This document shows positions 1 through 8,302 of a DNA stretch of 32,582 nt, one piece after another. The position numbers and the translations under genes were made by a program. Position 1 is the first letter of the stretch. Each line of letters begins with the position of its first letter. Below the pieces are notes generated by a model. The model was given only the letters and a program-made list of their open reading frames with translations. It searched no databases and was not told where the DNA came from. Source of the stretch: Acidobacteriota bacterium (lineage in GTDB: Bacteria; Acidobacteriota; Terriglobia; Acidiferrales; UBA7541); the NCBI GenBank assembly GCA_013287135.1, contig JABDEK010000045.1:1-32582 (forward strand). Reading direction: 5' to 3'.

Positions 1-1
1 G

Positions 2-472
2 AAATTGCAGCGCCGTACGCTGGATGCAATGTCAGCAGAATCGGCCCAAAGCTATCTGATTGCCCGCGCGTACTCGAACTTGGATTCGGCGTTGCTGCGC
101 AAAGAGATGGATTTTGAGGTGGCGTTCGTTAAGGCAGGAGGATTGTTGCTTGGCGGTCCCGATCCAACGGGAAACGGCGGCGTGCTGCCGGGCTTCGGCG
201 ATCAACGCGAGATAGAGTTACTTGTTGAGGCAGGATTCTCTCCCGTGCAAGCCATTCAGATCGCCACAGAAAACGGCGCTTTATATATGGGTCAGCAAGA
301 TCGAATTGGAACGCTGACACCCGGCAAGCAAGCAGACCTCGTGTTGATAAAAGGCGATCCTTCAAAGAATATCGAGGAGATAGAAAACGTCGAAACGGTG
401 TTCAAGGCTGGCATTGGTTACGATTCCAAGAAATTGATTGACAGCGTACGCGGCCAGGTTGGGATTCGCTAA
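2..472 (+). CDS. Amidohydrolase family protein, C-terminal fragment (5' end outside window)
   Basis: The reading frame is open from the left edge, so this is only the last ~157 residues. The visible part has the end of an amidohydrolase TIM barrel: a segment with FGDQREIELLVEAG, then the SPVQAIQIATENGALYMG helix and the GTLTPGKQADLVLIKGDP stretch. The last is the conserved C-terminal composite beta-sheet motif of imidazolonepropionase/aryldialkylphosphatase-like amidohydrolases (established family knowledge). The metal-binding HxH motif would lie upstream and cannot be seen, so the substrate cannot be inferred and activity cannot be judged. It ends about 100 bp before the nucleotidyltransferase gene on the same strand, with no clear terminator between them. 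Confidence 0.85.
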   Translation, partial: KLQRRTLDAMSAESAQSYLIARAYSNLDSALLRKEMDFEVAFVKAGGLLLGGPDPTGNGGVLPGFGDQREIELLVEAGFSPVQAIQIATENGALYMGQQDRIGTLTPGKQADLVLIKGDPSKNIEEIENVETVFKAGIGYDSKKLIDSVRGQVGIR

Positions 473-571
473 CTCGCTAGAAGCGTCGTTGCGCTGCCTC
501 TTCGCGGAGCAAGATAGAACGAACAACCTCCGCACCTACCAACTGCAAAGAATTTCGCTCATAATTGCGAT

Positions 572-1936
572 ATGGAACAGCGTATTCTCGCCGAGCGTAT
601 TTGCCGAATTCTGAAAGCGGCTGGCCATCAGGCCTACTTTGTGGGCGGGTGTGTGCGCGACATCCTTCTGGAGCGCGAGCCCGCGGACTATGATGTGGCG
701 ACGGACGCGACGCCTAACCGAATCCGTGAATTGTTTTCGGAGTCGTTCGTAGTGCTGGAAGTGGGAGCGAAATTCGGTGTGATGCTCGTGGGAGAGCCGG
801 CGGACAGCGAAGAAGACCCAATTGTGACGGTTGAGGTTGCTACATTTCGCTCGGATGTAGGTTACTCGGACGGGCGGCATCCCGATAATGTGGTGTTTTC
901 GAAAACGGCGCGAGAGGATGTGAAGCGACGCGATTTTACGATCAACGCGTTGCTGATGGACCCGGAGACGAAAGAAGTGCTGGATTTCGTCGGCGGGCGC
1001 GAAGATCTGAGCGCTGGAATTATTCGCGCTATTGGAAATCCAGAAGAGCGTTTCAACGAAGATAAATTGCGGCTGGTGCGAGCGGTGCGTTTTGCGGCGC
1101 GGCTGCATTATGCGATCGAAGCGAAGACGTTTCAGGCCATTCAGAAACTAGCTCCGGAGATCAAGCAGGTTTCTCCGGAGCGACTGCGCGATGAGTTGAC
1201 CAAGCTTCTTACGGAAGGCGCGGCACGCCGGGGATTCGAGCTGTTGGATGAGACCAAGCTTCTGCCCGAAATTCTTCCAGAAATTGCGCGCATGAAGGGA
1301 GTGGAGCAGCCCCCGCAATATCATCCGGAAGGGGACGTGTGGATTCACACGCTACTTATGCTGCAGCAACTTCCAGTGGGATGTCCCGCGACGCTCGCGT
1401 GGGGAGTGCTCTTGCACGACGTTGGCAAGCCAGCGACGTTCAAGCCAGTTTCGCAGACGGGCGATCGGATTCGTTTTGACGGCCATGTGGAGGTAGGTGT
1501 GCGCATGGCGGAAGAAATCTGCCGACGGCTACGTTTCTCGAACGAGGACACGGCGCAGATCGCGGCGTTGGTGGCGAATCATATGAAGTTCAAAGATGTG
1601 CTGCAGATGAAGCCCTCCACTCTGAAGCGCTTCGCGCGGCTAAATCGGTTCGATGAGCACCTCGAGTTGCACCGCTTGGACTGCCTTTCGAGCCATCGAA
1701 TGCTGAACAATTATGACTTCGCGCAGAAGTTTGTCCGGGAGACCCCTGCGGAACAGATCCGGCCGGCTAGGCTTTTGACCGGAGACGACCTGATGGCTTT
1801 GGGGTTTCAGCCGGGACCCTCCTTCAAGCAGATGCTGGATTCGGTGGAAGAAGCCCAGCTAAACGACCTGATTCATACCCGCGAAGAAGCCATCGAGTTC
1901 CTAAAATCTCTGCCTGCGAAGAATCAAGCAAGTTAA
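572..1936 (+). CDS. cca: CCA tRNA nucleotidyltransferase / poly(A) polymerase family protein with HD domain
   Basis: A class II nucleotidyltransferase of 454 residues, predicted to act on tRNA 3' ends (CCA or A addition) in the cytoplasm. The head domain shows GGCVRD at residues 25-30 and the metal-binding pair D39-x-D41. It is followed by the RRDFTINA motif, which contacts the nucleotide in this family, and the NEDKLRLVRAVRFAARL neck helix. An HD phosphohydrolase-type motif (H282-D283, in LLHDVGKP) lies in the C-terminal half, as in HD-containing CCA enzymes. The start ATG has no Shine-Dalgarno sequence. A CATAAT hexamer ends 6 bases upstream of it, so the message may be leaderless. Poly(A) polymerase, CCA-adding and A-adding enzymes cannot be told apart safely from sequence alone. 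Confidence 0.9.
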   Translation: MEQRILAERICRILKAAGHQAYFVGGCVRDILLEREPADYDVATDATPNRIRELFSESFVVLEVGAKFGVMLVGEPADSEEDPIVTVEVATFRSDVGYSDGRHPDNVVFSKTAREDVKRRDFTINALLMDPETKEVLDFVGGREDLSAGIIRAIGNPEERFNEDKLRLVRAVRFAARLHYAIEAKTFQAIQKLAPEIKQVSPERLRDELTKLLTEGAARRGFELLDETKLLPEILPEIARMKGVEQPPQYHPEGDVWIHTLLMLQQLPVGCPATLAWGVLLHDVGKPATFKPVSQTGDRIRFDGHVEVGVRMAEEICRRLRFSNEDTAQIAALVANHMKFKDVLQMKPSTLKRFARLNRFDEHLELHRLDCLSSHRMLNNYDFAQKFVRETPAEQIRPARLLTGDDLMALGFQPGPSFKQMLDSVEEAQLNDLIHTREEAIEFLKSLPAKNQAS

Positions 1937-1989
1937 GTATTGTCTTAGGCTTATGGGGATTGCATATCGCATCGTTGTTCCCAGAGGGC

Positions 1990-2018
1990 TTGCACCAAAG
2001 ACTTTAGTGTGATAGTAT
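1990..2018 (+). promoter_or_regulatory. Candidate sigma70-type promoter of lon
   Basis: TTGCAC at 1990-1995 and TAGTAT at 2013-2018 are separated by exactly 17 bases, with a TG two bases before the -10 box (extended -10). This leaves a leader of about 110 nt before the lon start. No CIRCE repeat or sigma32-type box was seen in the 197-bp gap, so heat-shock control is not evident. Hexamer matches are only moderate. Confidence 0.4.
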
Positions 2019-2133
2019 CAACAAACTTCATAGCGTTCGGCTAATTCCTGTCGGACCTTTTCTGTGTCCGTTGCATCTAACGTTATTGTAAGCAGTAAAT
2101 TTGTAGGGAGTGTCTGTATCAAAGGGGGATCAG

Positions 2134-4554
2134 GTGAGTAGGACAAATAGAGTTATCCCAGAACAACTCGCGATTTTACCTGTGCGCGATACCGTCCTGT
2201 TCCCGGGCGCGGTGATGCCGCTGCCAGTGGGGCGGGAGAGTTCTCTAGCGCTTTTGAATTCGCTGGAGGGGCCAGAGAAGCTGCTTGGTGTTGTGGCGCA
2301 ACTGGATCCACGCGTTGAGGTTCCCACCGGTGCAGACTTGCACAGTGTGGGCACGCTGGCGAGGGTTCATAAGATGGTGCGGATGCCCAATGGAAACATC
2401 GTGGCATTCCTAGAAGGTTTGGAACGCATACGCGTGCTTGAAGTGGTTTCGTTGAAGCCATTCTTGCGCGGCCGTGTGGAAGCACAGCCCGACCTGGAAA
2501 ATCAGCGCGATGCAGAACTGACCGCCCTCGAGCGGAACGTGCAGGAATTGTTTCGCGAGGTGGTGACGCGTTCACCGCAGCTGTCCGACGATCTTCAGAC
2601 CGAAGTGATGAATCAACCTTCGCCTGAACGTTTGTCGGATTTTGTGGCGTTTACGTTGCCGTCACTGAGCACGATGGTTCGGCAAGAGCTGCTGGAGACT
2701 TTCAGCGTAAAGAAGCGGCTTGAAACGCTGATCAACGAGTTAACTAAAGAGCGTGAAGTGCTCGATCTGCGCAATAAAATTCACGAGCAAGTTCAAGAGC
2801 AAGTGAATCAGACGCAGCGCGAGTTTTTGCTTCGCGAACAAATGAAGGCGATTCAGAAGGAACTCGGTGAATCCGACGACGGCCAAGCGGAGATAGAAGA
2901 GCTTCGCAAGAAAGTCGAAGAGTCGGGAATGACGGCCGAAGCCAAGAAAGAATGCGAGCGCGAATTGAAGCGGCTCGCGAAGATGACTCCTGCTTCGGCG
3001 GAGTACATGGTGGCGAGGACTTACCTCGAATGGATGACCGCGCTGCCGTGGAACAAAACCTCCGGAACGGAGGACATCGACATTTCGAAGGCGCAAGAAA
3101 TCCTGGACGAGGATCACTACGACCTCGCGAAGGTGAAAGAGCGCATTCTGGATTATCTAGCGGTAAAGAAACTGCAACCGGGAATGAAGGGTCCGATCCT
3201 TTGCTTCCTTGGGCCTCCAGGCGTGGGAAAAACTTCGCTTGGAAAATCGATTGCACGAGCCATGGGCCGCAAGTTCGTACGCATATCGCTCGGCGGAATG
3301 CATGATGAAGCTGAAATCCGCGGGCACAGGCGTACCTACATCGGCGCTCTGCCTGGGCAAATCATCCAGGGAATTCGCCGAGCCGAGACGATGGACCCAG
3401 TGTTCATGCTGGACGAAGTGGATAAGCTCGGACGCGATTTTCGAGGCGATCCCTCGGCGGCGTTGATGGAAGTGCTCGATCCGGAGCAGAATTCCTCGTT
3501 CCGCGACCACTACCTCGATGTGCCGTTCGATCTATCGAAGGTTCTGTTTGTGGCCACAGCCAACTGGATGGATCCGATTCCAGAACCGCTGCGAGACCGC
3601 ATGGAAATCATCGAGCTCGCGGGATACACGGAAGAAGAGAAGATCGGTATCGCCAAACGCTTCCTGATTCCGCGGCAGACGAAGGAACACGGCATCGTGT
3701 TGGGCGAGCAGATTGAGTTCACGGACGAAGCGATTCATGACCTGATCGCTCACTACACGCGCGAAGCCGGCGTGCGAAACCTCGAGCGCGAAATTGCAAC
3801 GCTCGTGCGCAAGCAAGCCCGGCGCATCGCCGAGGGTAAGACCGAAAAGCATATCGTTACTCCAGAAGTGGTTCGCGAAGCGCTCGGAATCCAGAAAGTC
3901 AGGATAGAAAAGGAAGTGGAAGAGCGCGTAACGAAACCGGGAGTTTCGGTGGGCTTGGTCTGGACCCCGGTGGGCGGCGACATTGTATTCATCGAAGCCA
4001 GCAAGGCGCGTGGTGGGAAGCAGTTCACCATGACCGGGCACTTGGGCGAGGTGATGCAGGAGTCGATGCGAGCGGCGCTGAGTTGGGTGCGATCTAACTC
4101 TGAGCGTTATGGCATCGATCCGGACTTCTTCCGCAAGCTCGACTTGCACGTGCACGTTCCTTCGGGCGCGATTCCGAAGGATGGGCCGTCGGCGGGCGTG
4201 GCGATGGTCACGGCGCTCGTCAGCCTATTGACTGGACGAGCGATCCGGCCGCGTGTGGCGATGACGGGAGAAATTTCACTCTCCGGTATCGTCCTTCCGG
4301 TGGGAGGAATCAAAGAGAAGGTGCTCGGCGCAAAACGCGCAGGCATCCGCGAAGTAATTCTTCCGTCGGAGAACGAGCCGAACGTGCTGGAGGATTTGCC
4401 GGCCGAGATGTTGGGCGGCATGAAGATCCACTTCGTGCGTACTGCGGAGCAAGCGCTGGAAATTGCGCTTGGCAAGTTCGAGAAAAAGCCTGTGCGGCCT
4501 ATTACCGGTGGCGATGAGTTGCCGGCGATTGGTCCAGCGGGTCCGATCCACTAA
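2134..4554 (+). CDS. lon: ATP-dependent protease Lon (LonA type)
   Basis: Lon is a cytosolic ATP-driven serine protease that degrades damaged and regulatory proteins. Order of domains: N-terminal substrate-binding LON domain (starting ILPVRDTVLFPGAVMPL), a long coiled region, an AAA+ ATPase with Walker A GPPGVGKT near residue 360 and Walker B VFMLDEVDK, and the C-terminal protease domain. The catalytic serine is in PKDGPSAG (about residue 686), and the catalytic lysine is expected in GGIKEKVLGAKRAG. Length (806 aa) is normal. GTG at 2134 is preferred because AAAGGGGG lies 5 bases upstream. An in-frame GTG at 2110 would add 8 residues with poorly spaced ribosome binding. The gene stands alone and ends in a strong terminator. 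Confidence 0.97.
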   Translation: MSRTNRVIPEQLAILPVRDTVLFPGAVMPLPVGRESSLALLNSLEGPEKLLGVVAQLDPRVEVPTGADLHSVGTLARVHKMVRMPNGNIVAFLEGLERIRVLEVVSLKPFLRGRVEAQPDLENQRDAELTALERNVQELFREVVTRSPQLSDDLQTEVMNQPSPERLSDFVAFTLPSLSTMVRQELLETFSVKKRLETLINELTKEREVLDLRNKIHEQVQEQVNQTQREFLLREQMKAIQKELGESDDGQAEIEELRKKVEESGMTAEAKKECERELKRLAKMTPASAEYMVARTYLEWMTALPWNKTSGTEDIDISKAQEILDEDHYDLAKVKERILDYLAVKKLQPGMKGPILCFLGPPGVGKTSLGKSIARAMGRKFVRISLGGMHDEAEIRGHRRTYIGALPGQIIQGIRRAETMDPVFMLDEVDKLGRDFRGDPSAALMEVLDPEQNSSFRDHYLDVPFDLSKVLFVATANWMDPIPEPLRDRMEIIELAGYTEEEKIGIAKRFLIPRQTKEHGIVLGEQIEFTDEAIHDLIAHYTREAGVRNLEREIATLVRKQARRIAEGKTEKHIVTPEVVREALGIQKVRIEKEVEERVTKPGVSVGLVWTPVGGDIVFIEASKARGGKQFTMTGHLGEVMQESMRAALSWVRSNSERYGIDPDFFRKLDLHVHVPSGAIPKDGPSAGVAMVTALVSLLTGRAIRPRVAMTGEISLSGIVLPVGGIKEKVLGAKRAGIREVILPSENEPNVLEDLPAEMLGGMKIHFVRTAEQALEIALGKFEKKPVRPITGGDELPAIGPAGPIH

Positions 4555-4593
4555 AACCGAAGTTGGAAAATTTGGATAAGAGGCAGCCCCCTG

Positions 4594-4628
4594 AGGCCCG
4601 GGAAGAAAATCCCGGGCCTTTTCTTTTT
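4594..4628 (+). terminator. Intrinsic terminator of lon
   Basis: A perfect 10-bp stem (AGGCCCGGGA / TCCCGGGCCT) with a 6-base loop AGAAAA is followed by a run of T residues interrupted once by C. It lies 40 bp after the lon stop codon and is a textbook rho-independent terminator. Confidence 0.92.
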
Positions 4629-4692
4629 AGCGCACAACGCGGGTTTCCTGTTGCGGCGCGAAGCGCAATCGCGTACAGCTAGAAACTTCCGA

Positions 4693-5364
4693 ATGCCCTA
4701 CCGTCCAAGAGAACTTGTTGTGCGCGCGCGTGAAGCGGCGACACTTTTGCTGGCCACACTCGATCATAACGAGATGGTTCCGCGCTTCCTCGATATGTAC
4801 GCGGCTGAAAACCGGCGGCCGGGACGGGCGGACCAGCCCGCGCACTACTACGAGCAACTCGAAACCATCCGCAGGGAAGCTATCCTCGCGATGGTGCTGC
4901 GAACGGCAGATGTTTTACCGGCACGATTGAAGGTTCGGGTGAACGTTCGCGAGCCGAAGCGTCTTGCCAGGAAAACTAAAAAGACCAAGAAGGGACGGAA
5001 GGGAGCAAGAGCCAAGCCGGTGAAAAAATCCAGTCTGGATCTTGCTATTCCGTTGCTCGATCTTTTCCGTGAAGAGTTTTTTGTGGCGCTCGGACAAGCC
5101 TTGAACTGGAGCGATGAAGACGCGCAGGAATTCTGGCACGATTTGGAGCTTTATGAGACGTTGACGCAACGAGAACCACGACGGCAGGCAGGCCGCACGA
5201 CGCGCGCTGTCGCTTCCGGGCCGTTCGTCGATCGCACAGCGCTACTACTCGATCCATCTCTGATGGACCAGGCCCGTCGCGCGGCGGGGAAATTTCAGCT
5301 CGAGCTGAATACGGCTGCTGATCGCGTTCTGCACAAGGTCTTCGCGCGGCGCCGCGGCAATTAA
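4693..5364 (+). CDS. Conserved hypothetical protein with basic linker
   Basis: I do not recognise this protein. From the ATG at 4693 it has 223 residues: a helical N-terminal half (about 1-85), a very basic Lys/Arg/Ala-rich linker around residues 90-112, and a helical C-terminal half rich in acidic residues ending in a basic tail (VFARRRGN). No signal peptide, transmembrane segment or catalytic motif is visible, so it looks cytoplasmic. The basic linker could contact nucleic acid, but this is only a suggestion. A longer in-frame TTG start at 4651 exists. ATG was chosen because the extra 14 residues (MRREAQSRTARNFR) look like translated leader and there is no ribosome binding site for TTG. It sits alone after the lon terminator and converges with the methyltransferase gene. 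Confidence 0.65.
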   Translation: MPYRPRELVVRAREAATLLLATLDHNEMVPRFLDMYAAENRRPGRADQPAHYYEQLETIRREAILAMVLRTADVLPARLKVRVNVREPKRLARKTKKTKKGRKGARAKPVKKSSLDLAIPLLDLFREEFFVALGQALNWSDEDAQEFWHDLELYETLTQREPRRQAGRTTRAVASGPFVDRTALLLDPSLMDQARRAAGKFQLELNTAADRVLHKVFARRRGN

Positions 5365-5377
5365 ATACACACGAGAG

Positions 5378-6451
5378 CTACGGCCGCGCTTCCAGAACGA
5401 TATTGAAAGGTGTCTCCGCTGCACGGCGCACGTGTGTGAATCCGGCATTCTTCAAAATCTTTGACAGACGCGCCTCGCCAGCTTGCGCTCCCAAGCCGAG
5501 TCCCACTTCTTGGGAAAGCGAAGCTGGAGTACACAGCATAGTGGAAGCGGCGTAGAAAACACGGCCGATGGGATTCAAATTATCTTCCAGCTTGTCGTTA
5601 GCGAAGGGCTCTACGATCATCCATGCGCCGCCGGGATCAAGAGTCTTGCGCACGTGGCGCGCGGCACCTTCGGGATCGCCCATGTCGTGGAGACAATCGA
5701 AAAACGCGACGAGCTGATATCCTTCGCCCGGAAATTTTTTTGCGGAGGCAACTTCGAACTTAACGCGGTCGGAAACGCCGGCCTTTGTGGCAGCCTCTCG
5801 CGCCATCTGGATCGACGCCGGATGGTAATCGGATCCCACAAATGTGGATTTCGGATAAGCCTGCGCCATCAGTATTGTGGAGGTGCCGAGACCGCATCCG
5901 ACGTCCGCGACTTTTGCCCCAGCTTTCAATTTGCTTTCCACATCGCCAAGCGCGGGTATCCATTCGGCGATTAGATGGGCGCGATAGTTTGGTCGAAAGA
6001 AACGCTCGGTGCCGGCGAACAGGCAGTGGTCGTGTTCGTGCCAACCCAGGCCCTTGCCTGTGCGAAAAGCTTCGGTAACTTTTGGTTCGTCCTTTATACA
6101 AGCGGAGACTATCTCGAAAAAACCGGGGAGAAACACGGGACTATTTTCGTCGGCCAAGGCGAGTGCCTGTTCGGGCGGCAGCGTATAGCGTTTTGTCGCA
6201 GAGTCGTAGGTGATGAAGCCGCCGGCGCTCTGGGCTGCGAGCCATTCGCGAACGTAACGCTCATGGGTTTTTGTTTTGGCGGCAATTTCTTCCGAGGTTA
6301 GCGGACCCGAACCGGCCATGGCTTTGTAAATTCCGAGTTTGTCTCCGACGAGAATGAGAGCCGCATTCATGGCTGCTCCCATTTCTCCCACGGCTTTCAT
6401 CATGAATTCGTGAAGTTTTGCTTCGTTTATGGGCTGTGCGGATGTGGACAT
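5378..6451 (-). CDS. Winged-helix class I SAM-dependent methyltransferase
   Basis: A 357-residue protein. The N-terminal part (about residues 10-100) is a helical winged-helix dimerisation region of the kind found in small-molecule methyltransferases related to Rv2258c (LTSEEIAAKTKTHERYVREWL). The Rossmann core starts with motif I VADVGCGLGTST, followed by FVGSDYHPASI (acidic end of beta2) and FFDCLHDMGDP (motif corresponding to the active-site strand). It is a cytosolic methyltransferase for a small molecule; the substrate is unknown. The start is supported by a strong GGAGGTCA ribosome binding site 6-7 bases before the ATG. It is transcribed alone and diverges from the glycosyltransferase gene across 130 bp. 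Confidence 0.9.
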   Translation of the reverse strand: MSTSAQPINEAKLHEFMMKAVGEMGAAMNAALILVGDKLGIYKAMAGSGPLTSEEIAAKTKTHERYVREWLAAQSAGGFITYDSATKRYTLPPEQALALADENSPVFLPGFFEIVSACIKDEPKVTEAFRTGKGLGWHEHDHCLFAGTERFFRPNYRAHLIAEWIPALGDVESKLKAGAKVADVGCGLGTSTILMAQAYPKSTFVGSDYHPASIQMAREAATKAGVSDRVKFEVASAKKFPGEGYQLVAFFDCLHDMGDPEGAARHVRKTLDPGGAWMIVEPFANDKLEDNLNPIGRVFYAASTMLCTPASLSQEVGLGLGAQAGEARLSKILKNAGFTHVRRAAETPFNIVLEARP

Positions 6452-6581
6452 GAAATGACCTCCATTTCAGAATGTGGGTAGGAAATACCTGAAAGCTTAG
6501 CGGATTTTATCGTTGCGGATTCGAGCAAGTCAATCTCCGAAGTCGCACGGATAGCAGCTTATTTTTGCTATTCTCGCCATT

Positions 6582-7784
6582 GTGCTCGAAATTTTCTACG
6601 TTGTCGTAATTCTACAAATCGCTCTCGGGGTGTATTCCCTTTGGAATGGCTTCGCTTGGGTGACCATGGTGAGAAAGCGGCTCACTTCTCACGCTGGCTT
6701 TTACACTCCGCAAGCCGCCTTGATCTGTCCCTGCAAGGGAAGCGAGCGCGGGCTGGAAGAAAATCTTCTGGCGCTCACGCGTTTCGATTATCCGAACTAC
6801 GAAATTTATTTTGCGTTAGCGACAAGTTTGGATCCCGCGGTGAAGATTATCGAGCGGGTGAAAGCCGCGAGCCAACGGCCGGTGCACATTCTGATTGCAG
6901 GGCCTCCCGAAGATTGCGGCGAGAAAGTGTTCAACCTCCAGCGAGCGGTGGAGGGCTTGCCGGAAAAGTTCGAAGTGCTCGTATTCACGGATTCGGATGT
7001 TCGGCTTTCACGCGGATGGCTAACGAAGCTGATAGCTCCACTTCAGGACCTGCGGATCGGAGCGACGACCGGTTATCGCTGGATTTTTCCGGGTGGGACG
7101 GGAGCCAGTTCTCTGGCGAGCGCGATGGCATCTGCGTGGAACGCGGCGGTGGCGACGCTACTGGGAAAACCTAACGATAACTTTTGTTGGGGCGGCGCCA
7201 CAGCAATTCGGCGCAAGACTTTCGACGATGTGCAAGTGTTAGAAGCATGGAAAGGCGCGGTCAGCGACGACTTCGCATTAACGTCAGCTCTGCAGCAGGC
7301 CAACAGGCCGATCGTTTTTTGTTCTGAATGTTTCGCGGCCACCTTCCATCCGTGGACTTGGTCTGAACTTTTTGAATTCACGAACAGGCAGATGTTAATC
7401 ACGAGGGTGTACTCGCATCGTAGATGGCTGGTCGGCGGACTTATGAACTTGGCGTACGCACTCACCATGCTATATGCCGCATCTGTGATTCTCTATTGCA
7501 TTGTCGATGGCGATCCGTGGGGTCATCTGGTTCTGGTGGCGCTCGCGGTTCCGTTGCTTGCCGCGATGAAAGGGGCGCTGAGAATCGTTGCGATCAATGA
7601 AGCGATTCCGGAGTGGAAAGGGAAGTTGCAGGAAACAAGTGTGGCCTGCGTTTTTCTCGCGCCGATTGTTCCCTTCCTGTTCGCCTGGAATTTTGTAACT
7701 TCGTCGCTTAGCAAGCGCATCCGTTGGCGGGGCATTCGTTACGAGCTTGTCTCACCGAACTCTACGCGCATCCTCAAGCGCTAG
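6582..7784 (+). CDS. Membrane glycosyltransferase, family 2 / GT21-like (ceramide glucosyltransferase-like)
   Basis: A 400-residue integral membrane glycosyltransferase. One N-terminal transmembrane helix (about residues 3-25) is followed by a GT-A domain with CPCKGSERGLEENL, the DSD metal-binding motif at 137-139, the D229-D230 pair (SDDFALT) and an HRRW motif ending at W282. Together these match the D1, D2, D3, xxRW layout of GT21/HpnI-like enzymes, although the usual Q/R of the last motif is Ser here. Three or four C-terminal transmembrane helices follow. By family it should transfer a sugar to a lipid acceptor (ceramide, hopanoid or similar) on the cytoplasmic face; the acceptor is not deducible. 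The start is GTG. TATTCT with an upstream TG sits 7 bases before it, so the transcript is probably leaderless. No lipid-biosynthesis neighbours are present. Confidence 0.87.
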   Translation: MLEIFYVVVILQIALGVYSLWNGFAWVTMVRKRLTSHAGFYTPQAALICPCKGSERGLEENLLALTRFDYPNYEIYFALATSLDPAVKIIERVKAASQRPVHILIAGPPEDCGEKVFNLQRAVEGLPEKFEVLVFTDSDVRLSRGWLTKLIAPLQDLRIGATTGYRWIFPGGTGASSLASAMASAWNAAVATLLGKPNDNFCWGGATAIRRKTFDDVQVLEAWKGAVSDDFALTSALQQANRPIVFCSECFAATFHPWTWSELFEFTNRQMLITRVYSHRRWLVGGLMNLAYALTMLYAASVILYCIVDGDPWGHLVLVALAVPLLAAMKGALRIVAINEAIPEWKGKLQETSVACVFLAPIVPFLFAWNFVTSSLSKRIRWRGIRYELVSPNSTRILKR

Positions 7785-7816
7785 GTCTACAGGAAGCTGG
7801 ATATTCTGGCGGCGAT

Positions 7817-8302
7817 TTAATTCTGCGGGGATTTTTGCGGAGCGAACGCCCGCTGCACGCGGCATAGCAGGTATGCAGTGGCCGCTCCGGCGGGTATGGG
7901 GAGCCACCATCCTGCTTCGAAGACGGTCATTGGGCCGTAGGTAGTAAGTCTCCACACGCGGAACTCACCTTGGCCTTCCGTGCCTATACGCTTTCCCAAG
8001 ATTCCTAGAACCGCGATTAGAACGGGGGCTAATATCGCTCCAACCGCGGCCCAGTGGGTTGCGGTGAGGCATTTGAGGGCTGCCATCGCGCGCCTTAAGA
8101 GAAATGCGCCGAGTAACGCTGCAATTGCGCCGAAAACCAGGCCGTAGAAATAAAAAAAGATCAGGCCGAATACGGAGCGTGAAGAAAACGCATCGTTGGA
8201 TGAAGCTCCGAAGGGATCGCGGGTCCAAACCGCTAGGCTCATGAAGAAGCATCCGCAAATCCAGGCGGTAAGGTAATACGCCAGACTACCACGACGCGTC
8301 AT
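7817..8302 (-). CDS. Small integral membrane protein, unknown function
   Basis: From the ATG at 8302 this is a 161-residue protein with about four hydrophobic segments (roughly residues 8-28, 44-67, 83-103 and 128-148) and a short basic C-terminal tail. I do not recognise a family. Its ATG overlaps the TGA of the upstream ThyX-like gene in an ATGA, so the two are very probably translationally coupled in one operon. A longer in-frame start inside the upstream gene exists but would give an overlap of about 100 bp and is rejected. It converges with the glycosyltransferase gene, leaving 32 bp between stops. Confidence 0.7.
   Translation of the reverse strand: MTRRGSLAYYLTAWICGCFFMSLAVWTRDPFGASSNDAFSSRSVFGLIFFYFYGLVFGAIAALLGAFLLRRAMAALKCLTATHWAAVGAILAPVLIAVLGILGKRIGTEGQGEFRVWRLTTYGPMTVFEAGWWLPIPAGAATAYLLCRVQRAFAPQKSPQN

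Noticed and set aside
3532-4155. A 207-codon open frame antisense to lon, and similar long antisense frames within purB and the secreted-protein gene.
   Set aside because: They lie wholly inside conserved genes, have no ribosome binding site or recognisable domain, and are explained by codon bias of the sense strand.
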